Shown here: positions 21,077 through 34,291 of the stretch, in pieces
Numbering within the stretch: the stretch's first letter is position 1
Layout: each line of letters begins with the position of its first letter
Assembly (NCBI GenBank): GCA_038502055.1
Contig: JAXRKN010000042.1
Location: forward strand, 4,386,001 to 4,450,000
Length of the DNA: 64,000 nt
Direction: 5' to 3'
Source: Tanytarsus gracilentus
Taxonomy: Eukaryota > Arthropoda > Insecta > Diptera > Chironomidae
Program-made: the position numbers and the translations under genes
Notes under the pieces: generated by a model
What the model saw: only the letters and a program-made list of their open reading frames with translations
The model's database searches: none
Told to the model about the DNA's origin: nothing

Positions 21077-23804
21077 CTAGTTTGGTAACATGCTGGATTG
21101 CAATGCAGTAGAGGTTTGATTGCGATTACCATAGTTAAAAAGGGCCTCGGGGCTGCATACAAAACGATAAACGTATCTTTCTCCGGGGACTATAATATGA
21201 GTAATTAAAAATTTTTACACTTGATTCATTAGTTGACTTGGCGAATGAAACATTTAAGAATTTGAAACGTGGCTGATAAAGTTTTAAAATTATAGTCAAT
21301 CAATTTACCTTTTTGCATTATTCCCTTTTCATAATAGTATCGAAGACTCCTCGAAAGTTTGTCATAGTTCATAGCCGGTCGATTTTTTTGGATACCCCAC
21401 CTTCTTGCCACCTAAATATGACTTTTAAATTAAAAGCAATTATATTGGACCAAGCTTTTCACTCACTTCCTCAGGCTCCACTAATTTAAATTCTAAGCCA
21501 TGTCCTGTCCACTTTATAAAAGATCTAAATAAATTTCTCATGTTAATAAAATTATGCAAAAAATGAGTTATACTTGTTGAAATTTAAATTTACACAAAAT
21601 TTTAAACATACTTACGAAGATGCTGGTTCGTCAAGTAATGCGATTAAAAATTGCCACAACTGAACACAGCCACGCTTAGGTTGCAAAGAAGCATTTGAGT
21701 TATTCAAATTTTGTCCTATGAGAGCTAAAGATGTTGAAGTTGGATATTCTGGTGACTCAGTGTTTCCTAAATGGAAATGTGGCGAGGCACGAGTTAACAA
21801 AGAAGAGGTTGAATCGGGTTGCTGATGTTGGTAATAACAAGTTGATTGGAAAAATTGCTGTTCGGTAAAATTATTGTGCCAACCTGTGAATTAGTAAAAT
21901 ATAATTAAAAACTAATTTCCTTAATTTAATATCTGATCTAAAAGTTAAAGATTTTTTACCTGCCGGTTGCAAATCAAAAAATACATGTCTTACGTATATG
22001 TGAGTATGAACACATAAAGGAAGTGAGAAATTCTTTTTTTGTGGGGTGAATTGTCGGAATTTAAGACGAAATTTTTGAGTTCTTTATAATCAAAATAATT
22101 ATTATTGTAGTTCTAATGAATAGATTTTTCTTCGATACAACAAGTAACAAACAATTTTAATAACAAAAAATATTTTTTAGATCAATTGTAGCTAATTAAT
22201 TGAAATTAATGCTGTTTAAAAATTTATTCTCCCTTTAAAGTGACGCATGATCAAAAATGTTGCTAACATTTTCATTAAATTTTTAGAAGTGATCTAATAA
22301 AACTTTCATGAGCTTTTGTTTGCTAATTTTTCTCTGCCTGTAAATCAATTCAAAAGAGTGTCAATTGTTAAGAGATAATGTTGTTGATAGTTGATTTAAA
22401 ATTACTTCATGCTTGCTCACTTTAATGGATATCCATGAAATTATGGTAAAAAACCCTCCAAAAGTCATGAGAGATAGGAAATGTTTAACTATGCTTTAAA
22501 ATGTTCACCCCTACTGAGAAAGCCGAGCCAGTGTATGTATATTCTTTTGTTAACATTATCAAGTCTCTAGGGGAGAGAGATGATGTGTATTTTATTAAAT
22601 CCTCATGAACATTTAAAAAGAGGAGAGAAAAATATCTCAAAACATGATAAATTATTTATAAAGAGATTTGCTACGTTATATTTTATTAACAATCAACACA
22701 AATTCTTTAAACATTCGTGGGACTTTTAAGTTTTAATTTTATTACAGAATTTTATGATTTTTTGGCTTACTTACTTATTTCCTTCTTAATTGACTGTGAA
22801 TTTTTGTCATCAATGAACCTGTGAAAATTTATATTCTTTAACAACGCTAATTAATTTAAAAATGTTTTAATTACTTGGTGTTATCAAGATTATGTTTTGA
22901 GGTTCCCATTAGGAGCATACGCTCATCTTGATATTCTTTTTCTAAAAAAAAGCATAAATAAGAGTAAATAAAATATTCAAACAGTGTGTAAGGGATTAAT
23001 TTCTTATGCCTTAAGGATACATTTAAACATTTATTAAAGAAAAAAATTGTTTATAGTCTTTAAGGTCTAAGACATGATTCAATATCCTGGAACAATTAAA
23101 GTGGTTGACTTAAAACAGATTCGTCGGGAATTTTCTATTAGCACTTCACAGCATGGCACAATCTCTTCCGACAAAGATATTATCAACCTAGGGTAAAAAG
23201 ATGCCATTGAAGATATGACCGAGATTTTTTTCAACAAAAAATAAAGTTAATTGAGATATTATTATCAAACCTAATCATGTTTTGAGGTGTCACGAAATAT
23301 TTAATTGTTCTCATTATCTTTTAAGCTTATTATTAAGCAAGTATAAGAGTTATAATGTCTAATTATCTAAATAAATTTTTAAAGTTTAAATTAAGTAAAG
23401 CTTAAGTTGACGTGAAATGTTGAAAAAATTTAAAAATATTTTTACTTAGTAAAAAGTGGGAAAAGTTACGTCGTTGTTTTGTATAACTTTTGTATAATTT
23501 TTTTTTCATAAAAAAATTAGTTTTAATAAATCTTTTATTTTTAATTTTTGTCATTGAACTTACCATCAAAGTATTGCTGACTGGTGAATAAAGGATTGAA
23601 TAAGGTAGAGGAAGATTGAGGAATCATATGAGTTTGATGGTTTTGAATAGGAGAATATTTTTTAGAATAACCATCTTCCAAGTAGGTATCACACTCTGAT
23701 ATGAACATGCTCGATGAGCTTATATGCCTCCGACTCTCTTCAAGTGTAATATTTATCCGTGAATCAGGAATTAGATTCAATGATGATTCCACCTGTATTT
23801 GCAT
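21077..23804 (-). CDS. Ets96B: PEA3-subfamily ETS transcription factor
   Basis: Proposed eight coding exons: 23804-23564, 22941-22875, 22818-22771, 21988-21960, 21883-21616, 21524-21467, 21411-21309 and 21189-21077, giving 308 residues and closing in frame. The DNA-binding ETS domain is near the C terminus: LQPKRGCVQLWQFLIALLDE, KWTGHGLEFKLVEPEE, VARRWGIQKNRPAMNYDKLS, RSLRYYYEKGIMQK, then ERYVYRFVC. It is close to vertebrate ETV1/4/5. The upstream half is Ser/Gln-rich with acidic and KKEI segments, as in PEA3 activators. The ETS exons are certain. Exons 2-4 (67, 48 and 29 bases) are inferred from splice sites and phase only, and 23804 could be internal to a longer 5' exon. Confidence 0.8.
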
Positions 23805-24770
23805 TTAAAATAATCACTTTATATTAATTTCTGTCACTTTATTGCGTTGTCGTTAAGTTTTCTAAACTCGTTTTTTTTTAATATCTGTTCATATAATTTA
23901 GTTGAGGCTAAATAAAGGTTAGTTTTTCATCCCTATAACAAGTAATCAATTTATCTTTAATTGATTAAAACACACCCACATGCAGTGTTTGTAATGACTC
24001 AAGTTTACACTTTGAATGTGGTGAAATTTTTCAAAGGGTCTAACATGCATTCTCACAATTCGAATTTATCCAAAAATATTGTTTTAAAACTATTTTTTTT
24101 AAATAAAAACACTACCACTTTTTCCATCCTTATTTGCCTTTTGACGATTGCTTGTCAATCACAAATTCGCAATAACCTTTAAAAATTAATTTTATTAATA
24201 AGAGCAAATTTTTTCCACGATAAAATCGAATCTCTTCTTTAACCTGTCTCGAATCAAAAACTGATAAATTTTCTCGTCTTTTCATTTCACGTGCTTTATA
24301 GATCGTAAATCATATATTTACTAATGCATAAAGCATTCTTGTCGAATCAGAAAGTATGATTTAAGCACCTCCTCCCAACGCAGCCGCACGAGATCTTTTT
24401 GACTTTAATGTACACTACTTCATCACACGGTAGTGTTTCGATAGGAGAAAGTGTGCAAAAAGTATTACAAGAAATTTAAAACAGTTTGAATTTTAAACCT
24501 TGAGGATGAATTTCTTTTAAAATATCGTTAGATTTTATTCATTTTATTTTTATGACGCATGTCTTAAATCCCTAACTTTTTTGCCAAGGATAAAAAATTA
24601 AAAATCAAGATTTTTTTCGGGGCGACTTTAAAAGTTGAAATTTTACATAATTCATCAAAATAATTCATAAACAAAATTTTTTTAGTCTTTTATTCATGCA
24701 TACTTAAATTGAGAATTAAAATAATTAATTTAAATATTTATTTATGAGAATTTGCGCCACTAGCTAGAGA
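23805..24770. other. Spacer between ARIP4 3' end and Ets96B 5' region
   Basis: AT-rich. It probably holds Ets96B upstream exons or promoter and the ARIP4 3' UTR. A 73-codon plus-strand ORF at 23961-24182 has no recognisable motif and was not accepted. Confidence 0.45.
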
Positions 24771-27700
24771 TTACTTATAATTCCATTGATTATAGTTGGT
24801 GCTCGATGAAGGTGGAAAGTTAGGCGGTGCAGGTGGTGGTGTCGAATAAGGATAATTACTTGCGTTATGTGGTGCACTGAAGTCTTGATACATATTGCAG
24901 TAAGAAAGTTGAGGGTCGAAGCTATTGGTATAATGATAATTTTGCATCGAGTAGGGAGGTGGTTGATAGTAGTTATAATTTGGAGGTTGAAAGCTGCTGC
25001 TGCTGGCATCACTCGTGAAATTGTTGCTTGAAAACATGTCGTTTGGATTAAAGTAGGGTGGTGGTACGCTATAATTTTGAGCTACAGAAGAAGAAGAACT
25101 TCCACTCGGTGCATGAAAAGCTGATGATTTTCCAAAATTATTTTGAGATGAACTACCATTTGTGTGGCCATCACCTAATTTAATGAGGAAAAGCAACGTA
25201 TTAAAAATTTATGAAATTTTTAAAACAACTCACGTTGACCATTAGAATGTTGCTCATAGGGACGATATGACGGAGATGGCTGCTGACACCATGATGATTT
25301 CGGCTGATGTGAATTAAAGTTTTCAGGCTCTTTAGGTTTTCTCTGTATTAGATTGGGTTTCGGTAATATTTTATTAATTTTTTCCGGTAATTTTTCTTCA
25401 ACCTCTATGCGCTTAGGTTCTCCTTCGTCATTATCATCGTCGTCGTTTGTCATGTCAATTACATCATTAGAATTATCAAGAATATTTGAAGTGGTATTGG
25501 TTGGATTCAAAAACTGTTGAGGTCCTGATTTCGCAGATGCTCGAATAGCAATCACTTTTCCACTTTCAAGCTGAAGACAGATACCGCGTGGAGATTTTAA
25601 AACAACAACCTTTTGTCCAGCCTTTAAAAATATTTTTGATTTATCTGCCGAGTTAGTTTGAATTGAAACATCTGCGTGGGCAGTATAAAATTTAAATCAA
25701 ATCGAGATATTTTTATTATTTTTATTCTACCTTGGGGTAATGTCATTTCATGTGCAGTGATGCCCTTGCTCTGCCACACTTCAACTGGAATCCAACGATT
25801 AGGTCTTGAATGTTCATATCGCATTGGGACGCTCTGCCGGATATTGTCAATGAACCCACCCTATAATAATTAAAATTTTAAAAATTTTACAACAAGTTTG
25901 ACCACCAACTTACAGCCGGTTTTTGCAAAGATTTGCTATCGCCAGAATTTTTATAGACCTTATAACTTAGGCTCGATACGCTGGTAGTTTTATTCGAAGC
26001 CTGTTTTTCCATCTCATATCCTCTCTGTGCAAGCCTCTTTTCAGCCTGCGAAAGCTTTTTCTCCTTGCGATCAACGAGTAAACTTTCGTGTTGAAATGGA
26101 ACTCTCGTTAGCGCTGCTGAATGATTTGTTAATATTGTCTGAACAACTTCGTCCGTAAATTCAGCCTTTCTGTGTGCAAAATTTTCAATATCGGGATCTT
26201 CCCCTTGTTCGTAGCATAAACTGGTTACTTCTTTTATAGATAAATGCGCATCTGGATTGCACTCGTCAATGATTCGATCTGCCATGCCTTGCTTATTAAT
26301 TTGTCTATCGTAAATGCGTTTCTCTAGACAATTGTCAGCGACAATTCTGTAAATTATGCATCGCTTCACTTGACCGTACCGATAAACTCTACACACTGCC
26401 TGTTGATCGTGACACGGATTCCAACTCGCATCAAAAACAATTACTCTATTAGCTCCCACTAAATTTATGCCTAGAGATCCTGCTTTAGTGCTGACCAAAA
26501 ATAATTTAACTTTTTCATTCGAGTTGAATTCATTTATGAGCTTTTCGCGCTCTAATGCTGGTGTAGAGCCGTCTAGCCTGAAGTAATTGACATTTTTAGC
26601 CCAATTATTTTCAGTCAGAGGAACTTTTTTTCGTTGGAGAAATTTCTCCAGGATGTTAAGGGTGAGAAGGCTTTGTGAGAAGAGTAGCAATCGATCGCCT
26701 TTTCTCGTACTTTCTTCTAAAATCGAAAAGAACACGACTAGCTTAGAAGAATTTTCAATGAGATTGGGAACATAGTCTTTCATAAGCTCTGTTGCCCATT
26801 CGTAAGGTATGCCACCTTGCACATCATCATCTGGTTTAGCCTTTTCAATTTGTTCAGCCTCAATAACGTCCTGTAAAAGTCCACCGTTAAAGATCTTTGG
26901 TGGGATCGTTTTTGGAGTAGTAATACTGTCCACTGATTGATAGTTTGGAATCCATGATTGATTATTTTGATTTAAATAAGTATTTTCACCAAACAATGAT
27001 GATGTGTGAATATTTTCTAATGAAAAAGTTTGGTTTTGAGAGGAACCATCTGTTTCAATTCCTGGCATTGACGAGCTTGATGAAGCTTTTTTATCTTGAT
27101 CGATTGGTGTCTTTCCTTGTTTTCTTTTTCTCACCGAGTTAGAGTTAGATCCCAGATCTTCAAAATCAATGTCCAAATCAATTTCTCTCTTTTTAAGAAA
27201 ATTGTATAAAATATCTGGATGATTCCAAATTTTGCAGCACACAGCAAATGCTTTTAAGGGATTTTGAACTTTCTTCGACCGAATAACTTCATTCATAAAT
27301 GTGTTGTAAAGTTTCCTTTGAAATGCAGTCATTCTGATCAATATAACGTACTCTAGCTTCTCTGGCAAGCATTTTTGCAGGACATTATGGGATCGCCTGA
27401 AATATAAAAAAAATTATTCAAGGTTCAATGATTTTTTTCTGAATAATTTTACCTCTGAACAAATCCCTTCAACAAAGAATGTAATACGTGCGCACGAAAA
27501 CGCATTAGCTTTTTATCTTGCGGCGTTGAATCTATGCACTGACCATTCTGAATTGGTCGTTCAAACATATTGGTGAACTCGGCTTTCGTACCCAAATAAT
27601 TGGGTCGTACAAAGTCCACCATGCACCAATATTCGATAAGATTATTTTGTAAGGGATAACCAGTTAGAACAATTCGTCGTTTGGTTCTGATTTGTTTTAA

Positions 27701-29110
27701 TGCCATCGATGTGCTTGCCGCTAAATTTGAAAAAAAAATGTTCGATTTTAAATCAAAAAAAAAAGTGTCAAAAACAAACTTACATGCATTCTTTATTCGA
27801 TGTCCTTCATCGCATATAACAACACATGGACCCGGATCGACGAGGGCTTCATAGATTCCCGTATATGATTCTTCCTCTCTCTTTGTCATTTCTTGCACAT
27901 CCATTTTTTGTCTTTTCCCCGTACTCATTTTCTTTAAGCTTAAAAGTCTAAACATCTCGTAGCCAAGTAAGAGGACACCACCTTCCTTCTTCCAATCAAG
28001 TACAACCCTAGTCCTCGCACCGAGTGATTTGTGACTCTCGTTAATTGCAAAGATTTTAAAAGTCCTTCGAATTACACCGCTTGTTGAGAGAGTTTCCGAT
28101 GGCGTCCAAAGATTAAACTCGTTGACCCAATTTTGAATAGTATTAATTGGCATAATGATAAGAATATTTTTAGTCGCCGTAAATCGCATAAGCACATCAC
28201 AGAAACAGACGATCTGGAGGGTTTTTCCCAAGCCCATCGAATGAGCGAGTATACATCCGAATCCAGTCGATTTTGGAAACAGTTCAGTTGACTCTATTAT
28301 GTTGTCGAATAGAAAACGGATACCTCCAATTTGATGAGGCTTAATTACACGCGCAATTTGAGGTGCAATAAATATTTTCTCTTCATTCTCCTTGTGTCCT
28401 ATGTTTATGACAACTCGACCCTCGGCATCGGGTGAATTAAAAGAGTCATTTGTGTGCTCGCCGCTGTTACCTTCATCATCATCAGAATCGAGTTCCTCTT
28501 CCTCGTCATCATCGGAGAGAATAATGCAGTCATCAGAATCGCTATCGATGACCACAAGTTTATTAGGTTCATTATCACATTCCAAGTTTGAGCCATCTCT
28601 CGAACAGCTGCTTATGTCAACTGGAGACTTGTCTCTACTTATAAGACTTTCGACATCTGTCGTCGGCACTATTGTGATGTCATTATCGGAAGTTTCATAT
28701 GACTCGCCCAGCAGTGATAGAACTTTCTGTTGTGTTTTAAAGACTTGCTTTTCTGCTAAAATTTGCCTCTGGGATTCTCTCAAAAGCCTCTGTGCCTCCT
28801 GCACTCGACTTAATCGCTCTAATTCTAACTTTTGTGCGGCAAGTGTCGACTCGTCTAATTGATTATCATCAAGAACACCCTTGATATTTTTTCTCAGATT
28901 TTGCACCTTCTTATCATTACTTTCTTTACCATTCTTTTTGCTACTGGATGAAGTTTGTGCCTCCTCATTCACATCTGAACTTGCGATAACCCCATCTTCA
29001 TTATTCTCATGGGTACTTGTGATGTTTTGTTTATTGCTATTTTCCTCCTCTCCATCATTTTGTTCCTCAGCTTTTATTGATGAATTAGAATTTCCATCGT
29101 TTGTATCCAT
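24771..29110 (-). CDS. RAD54L2: ARIP4/RAD54L2-type Snf2 helicase
   Basis: Six exons: 29110-27784, 27720-27453, 27396-25914, 25860-25731, 25671-25234 and 25174-24771, giving 1349 residues (human ARIP4 1467). It is an ATP-dependent DNA translocase of the Rad54-ATRX branch, a nuclear-receptor cofactor and remodeller. An acidic Ser/Asp/Glu-rich N terminus precedes the helicase core: Walker A HSMGLGKTLQ near residue 290, DEAH-type box ICDEGHRIKN near 435, VLTGYPLQNNLIEYW, and the C-terminal lobe with LVSTKAGSLGINLVGANRVI and CRVYRYGQVKR. The tail is Tyr/Pro/Ser/Asn-rich low complexity. An upstream in-frame TTG was passed over for the ATG at 29110. The 63-base first intron is stop-free and in frame. 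Confidence 0.94.
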
Positions 29111-29875
29111 TTTTTCCAATCGGACGCTGTTAAAAACAAAAATTTGATCACATTGAGCTTCTATTTATTGCGTTTTCCATTTACAAACTCTAGTTACCTT
29201 TTTTTTGATTTTACAATTTTTTTATGAAAAAGTGCACGCTAATTTAACAAAAAACAACATTTTTATTCGCAGCGAGGGGATATATGAGGCGCCAAATTTA
29301 AGCAAGCAAATGCGCTCCTTTATCATCCCCTCGACATTTTTTTTGAGATTTTTCGTGACACAGTGGGCAATAAATAAATACTTGTTCCTAAAGAGCTGTT
29401 ATTATTTAACTATATTATTTGATTTTGCCTAAATATATATTTAAAAATTAAATTATATCAAAACGGTCAAAAATTTTTCAAAAAAAATCTCAACACGCAT
29501 ATTTTGTAAACAAATTGCAATAAAAATAATTAGACATTTTTTTCTTTCAAAAAAATAGAGTTCTAAAGAGCAGAAAGGGATTTAATAAACTGTTCACAAA
29601 TAATGTACAATCTCTCAAAACAAGTTTGAGGAAATTACATAAATAAAAAAAAATCATAAAGCTGAAATACGAAAATTTTAGGCGCTGGCTCCCAAAATAA
29701 AGTTTTCAATTCACAACAAGTTTGTGATGAACGTATTTTTTTGATACACTAAACAGGAGGAAATCGTAAGCATGGAAGTAATTAGTTAAATTCATCGAAT
29801 ATCATCGTACACCATAGTGCAGTGCGGAACTAAATTTAATAAATTGAGTGATAAATACGAAAAATCAGTGAATGA
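29111..29875. promoter_or_regulatory. Divergent promoter region between ARIP4 and ORP8
   Basis: A 765-base head-to-head spacer. AT-rich with long A and T runs. The stretch at about 29750-29875 reads as a likely ORP8 5' UTR. No discrete element assigned. Confidence 0.45.
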
Positions 29876-32800
29876 ATGATGAGCCAATCGACCCCATTGA
29901 AAAAAGAATTTGAAACTTCAAATTTACCCAATTTGCCATCTCCTTCGCCGTCATCAAATAAATTTGCAGGTACGCAATAAGCTTCAATAATTAAAATTGC
30001 GAAATCACACTGACTAAAAAAAACTATATGACCTCCAGTAAAAAAATTGCACCTAATACTTCAAACCCCATAAATTGTTACAACTTTTTATTATTTTATA
30101 GTGTTAAAAAGTAATCAGGTATCAATAACTTATGAGTATTTATTAGGTATATCAGTATGGAACGAACATAGCCCGAAGATTGAGAGTGCATTGGCGGAAA
30201 ATAAGGTAAAAATAAATTATAACAGTGATGTGTGTGGCTTATGAATTTGTAATATTCTAATGAATCCTAATTATTTATATAATTAATATAGTTTACAGTC
30301 GATTCAAAACTCGCCAGAAAAGAATCTTATAAGGCGCAACGAAAGTCGTATCGGAAAGAGAAAAAGCGGGTAGCCAGTGAACTCTTTAATTCTCTTCAAG
30401 ATCCAACAATTATCGTCCTAGCCGACTGGCTAAAAGTGAGAGGAACTCTAAAGAGTTGGACGAAAATATGGTGCATATTAAAGCCTGCTCTTCTTTTGCT
30501 TTACAAAAGTCCCAAAGTTAAGAGCTCTCATTGGGTTGGAACTGTTATTTTAACAAGCTGTCAAGTAATCGAACGGCCATCGAAGAAAGATGGATTTTGT
30601 TTCAAGCTATTTCATCCACTTGATCAATCAATTTGGGCACCGCGAGGTCCTGAAAAGGAAACAATGGGAACTGTTTTGATGCAGCCGTTGCCCAATTCGT
30701 ACTTGATATTTAGGGCACCCTCTTCAGCTGCTGGAAAGTGCTGGATGGACGCGTTGGAATTATCGCTTCGCTGTTCTTCACTGCTTGTTCGCTCAATAAG
30801 TTCAAATGCAAATGCTGATGATCAAAATGAGATCATCGTTTCTGCAACAAGTTCAAATTGGTCCGATGCTGAGTTGGAACAATACGAAAAGCATTTTAAT
30901 GAGCATGGTGAGTTAGTTTTTTTAAGGGGCTATTTAATTTGCGTTCATATATCGACGTAATTTTTTTAGCGTAACCCAACAAAGTTGTGGTAACGCTTAT
31001 ATGCTCATCTTTCCGTCCGTCCATCTGTCTGCACGTTCGAGAACTCTGCCGCTGAACCAGCTAGAAACTTCAGGTTTTCGTTAAGTGGTAGCTCTGAGGG
31101 TCTTTATGAGCAGGCACTAGGAATTTTTCGATTCATAGGTCGTGCCACGGACAGCCATAATGTCCATTTATTCTAATTATTTCTAATTATTCCTAATTAT
31201 CCCTAATTATCCAAATTATACCTAATTATTCCTAATTATTTCTAATTTTTTTCTTAATTTTTTTTTGATAATTAGATAATTAGGATAATTAGATAATTAG
31301 GAATAATTATAAATGTCCATTTTTCATTAATTTCTTTTAAGAGTAAAAAAGCCAAAATTATTTCCCCTCTGCTGTTAATTATTGCTATACTAACACACAC
31401 TTCTGCTTTATTCCTCACATTATTTGCGTATGCATTTGATTTTAATAATCTCGTAAAGATTTGGACATTGATGATAATGCAAGTCATGTTGAAGGAAGCA
31501 CCACAATCATGTCCGAGACAGAAAGTGATTCTGAAAATGAGCCAGAACAAGATATAAATGAATATCTCGAAACTCCTTACGTTCATCTTCCCGAAGAAGA
31601 ATTTGGAACGGTAAGAATTTGTTATATATTTTTTTAATAACCTTGTTTTTTATGAACTTTATTACTTTTTTAAAGGCTGGTGAACAAGTTGAAGAGCTTG
31701 CCGAAGAAAATAAATCTTTATTGTGGATTCTTCTAAAACAAGTTCGCCCAGGAATGGATCTTTCAAGGGTAGTGCTCCCGACGTTTATTTTGGAGCCGAG
31801 ATCGTTTCTCGATAAGCTCTCCGATTCATTTTATCACGTTGACATCATCTCGCAAGCTGTCCTCGAGGATGATCCATTTACAAGAATGAAATTGATTGTA
31901 AAGTGGTACCTTTCGGGATTTTATAAGAAGCCCAAAGGATTAAAAAAACCATTTAATCCCATCCTTGGCGAAACATTCCGCTGCTATTGGCAGCACGATA
32001 ATGGAAGCAAGACTTTTTATATTGCTGAACAGGTCTCACACCATCCTCCAGTGTCTGCATTTTACATGACGAATCGCCAAGATGGTTTTGCTTTGCGCTG
32101 CTCTATTTTAGCCAGATCTAAATTCTACGGTAACAGCACAAGTGCTATATTAGAAGGAGTTGGAGCATTAACATTACTTCCTCGCGGAGAAAATTATACT
32201 CTCTCGTCTCCATATGCTCATTGCAAGGGCATTTTGATGGGAACATTAAGTATGGAGCTGGGTGGAAAAGTGTCTATCGAATGTGAGAATACAGGCTACA
32301 AAACTGAGCTCGAATTTAAGCTGAAACCTTTTTTGGGAGGTAGTGAGTGCACTAATTTGGTGACAGGAAAACTGAAACTGGGAAAACAGACTCTCGCAAC
32401 GATAAATGGTCATTGGGATGGAAATGTAACGATGAAAGACACTCGGACAAATGAGGAAAGCATACTACTCGCTGTAACGCCAGAATTAAGACAGAAACGA
32501 TTAAAACGATATACGGTTCAATTCGAAGCGCAAGCAAGTAATGAAAGCGAAAAATTGTGGCAACATGTTATAGCTGCTATCAAACGAGACGATCAAGTCG
32601 CAGCGACCGAAGAAAAAACTGCCTTAGAAGAAGTTCAGCGGTGTGGTGCGAAAGAAAGAAAAGCAACGTATTCAGAATGGTTTGCCGCACACTTTCAACA
32701 GGATCTCGTATCAGGCCATTGGCATTATAAACACGCCGATCTTCGACCTTGGGATATACGCAATGATGTTAAGCAGTACGAAATCGATTATAAAATTCAG

Positions 32801-33273
32801 ACAATTACAAAACATCAAGCACCAATTGTGAGAACATCCAGCATTATTAGTGCCGTTGAGCCGTTAAGTATTCTTAAGACCGAGTCAAGAACATCGCTAG
32901 CCGCTAGACGTGCGTTGAGTTCAATTCAAAATGCAGCCTCTATAATAACACCGGATAAAATGGATGGCAATTCAGACTCGAGTGGCGATAATGGTCTCAT
33001 GATGATGCCAAGTTCAGGGTAATTCAAAGCTTTTATTTAGGTTTGAAAACTTATTACAATATTATTTATTTTAGTATGATCGACGCTCTCAATAAAATTA
33101 ATAATAGGCTTGATGAACAGAACACAGCAATAGCAGAAGTTCAAAAGCAATTAACTAAAGTCATCAAGAGAGAATCGCACGCTCCAAACTTAAACTTTTC
33201 ATTATATTTCGTCATCACCATTTGCGTAGCTCTTCACGCGATTTCTATTTGGTACTTGATACGCAAGCATTGA
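29876..33273 (+). CDS. OSBPL8: Oxysterol-binding-protein-related protein, ORP5/ORP8 type
   Basis: Six exons: 29876-29969, 30147-30205, 30292-30907, 31459-31610, 31676-33018 and 33075-33273, giving 820 residues. ORP5/8 proteins sit in the ER at membrane contact sites and exchange phosphatidylserine for PI4P. A PH domain lies in exon 3 (LKVRGTLKSWTKIWCILKPA), then an acidic linker, then the lipid-binding ORD with LKKPFNPILGETFRCYW and the OSBP signature EQVSHHPPVSAF near residue 425. A single C-terminal helix (LYFVITICVALHAISIWYLI) gives the tail anchor that defines this subgroup. Of two overlapping ATGs at the start, the one at 29876 is used because the one at 29872 hits a stop. Intron 3 holds a repeat fragment. 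Confidence 0.95.
30962..31320 (+). mobile_element. Family-A 5' fragment with AATTATTCCT microsatellite, in ORP8 intron 3
   Basis: The 5' end is GCGTAACCCAACAAAGTTGT followed by GGTAACGCTTATATGCTCAT and CCGTCCGTCC. The segment at about 31095-31165 (GGTCGTGCCACGGACAGCC) is shared with 15.05 kb. It then runs into copies of a degenerate 10-bp TAATTATTCC repeat (31160-31310), inverted near 31275. No 3' hairpin end was found, so this copy is truncated or rearranged. Confidence 0.65.
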
Positions 33274-33699
33274 ACATTGAGCCCAATAAAATCTCCCCTA
33301 ACTCTGTTCTTCAAAATCTCAAATGTAAATTTATTATTTACCACATTAATTACATTACACTCCAAAATTTTTGAAAATTGTACGCTGAAATTTTCCAAAT
33401 TGAACTCATCATCAGCCTCGCGCTCTAGCAAATATTTAAAGAATTTTTTACTCCAATTTAAATATATAATTATATAATGCGTCCCTCTACCTGCGTTATA
33501 ATGAAGAAGGAATTCAATTTATAGAAATCGATAACAATCAAGTTTTTATGAAATATGGAGTTTCAACTACTACTAATCATATTATTATAGTGAATATCTT
33601 ATGGGGAAAATTTAAATTTGCAATCATAGCTCATGAAAATGATATGGAGTGTTTCTTTCGGGAGCAATTATCTAAAAATGATTTGATTACAATGAAAAT
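33274..33699. other. ORP8 3' UTR region
   Basis: Non-coding AT-rich sequence after the ORP8 stop. Short ORFs on both strands overlap and look random. The right part may be eroded hAT sequence. Confidence 0.4.
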
Positions 33700-34050
33700 T
33701 TAATCACCGATCACAACTACCTGAGTTAAGAAGATTTACCTATAAAAAATATGGAAAGCATAATCATTCTCTATGGGCTGAATAAAACTGGATCTAAAAA
33801 CTATAAGGCAGCGATGACATCATTTGCGCGATTCAAACAACAATCTACAATTTTGGATCAATTGATAAGAGCTTTACTGACGATTCAGGCAACATCAGTT
33901 ACTTCAGAGCGACCATTTTCAGAATCTGGAAAAGATGTTTATCTTTAAAAAAGAGAACTGTCAGACCATAACCTTGACTGACATTTTAAAAAATCATGAT
34001 TTTGCTGAAAAGTCAACTAATTTGGCTAATTTGCAGCAACAACAATAAAT
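33700..34050 (+). pseudogene. hAT transposase C-terminal fragment, dead
   Basis: A 65-codon open stretch (33751-33948) contains LLTIQATSVTSERPFSESG, which matches the C-terminal dimerisation domain of hAT transposases (pattern ...P..SVPSERxFS). In the same frame it continues past a stop with KRELSDHNLD, then another stop. No start, no zinc-finger BED domain and no DDE catalytic core are visible upstream, so this is a remnant. Terminal inverted repeats were not found. Confidence 0.65.
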
Positions 34051-34291
34051 CATTCATATTTTATCAAAAAATCATACAAACTCGATTCCTACATCCGAAA
34101 AAATTGGTTCTTAGCATTTTTAGGAGGTTTTAGGACCAAACATTTGAATGAGCATGAACAATTAGAAAAATAAGCCATTTCATTTTATTGAGTTATGATT
34201 GCAAATTTAAAATTTTTTCCTATAGTGACCCGTCTAAAAGTAATATAATAAAGAGTCAATAGCATTTTATGGCTAAATACTTTATATTTCT

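Noticed and set aside
31160..31320. AATTATTCCT repeats as a CRISPR-like array
   Set aside because: This is an insect genome, the repeats are about 10 bases, contiguous and degenerate, with no spacers.
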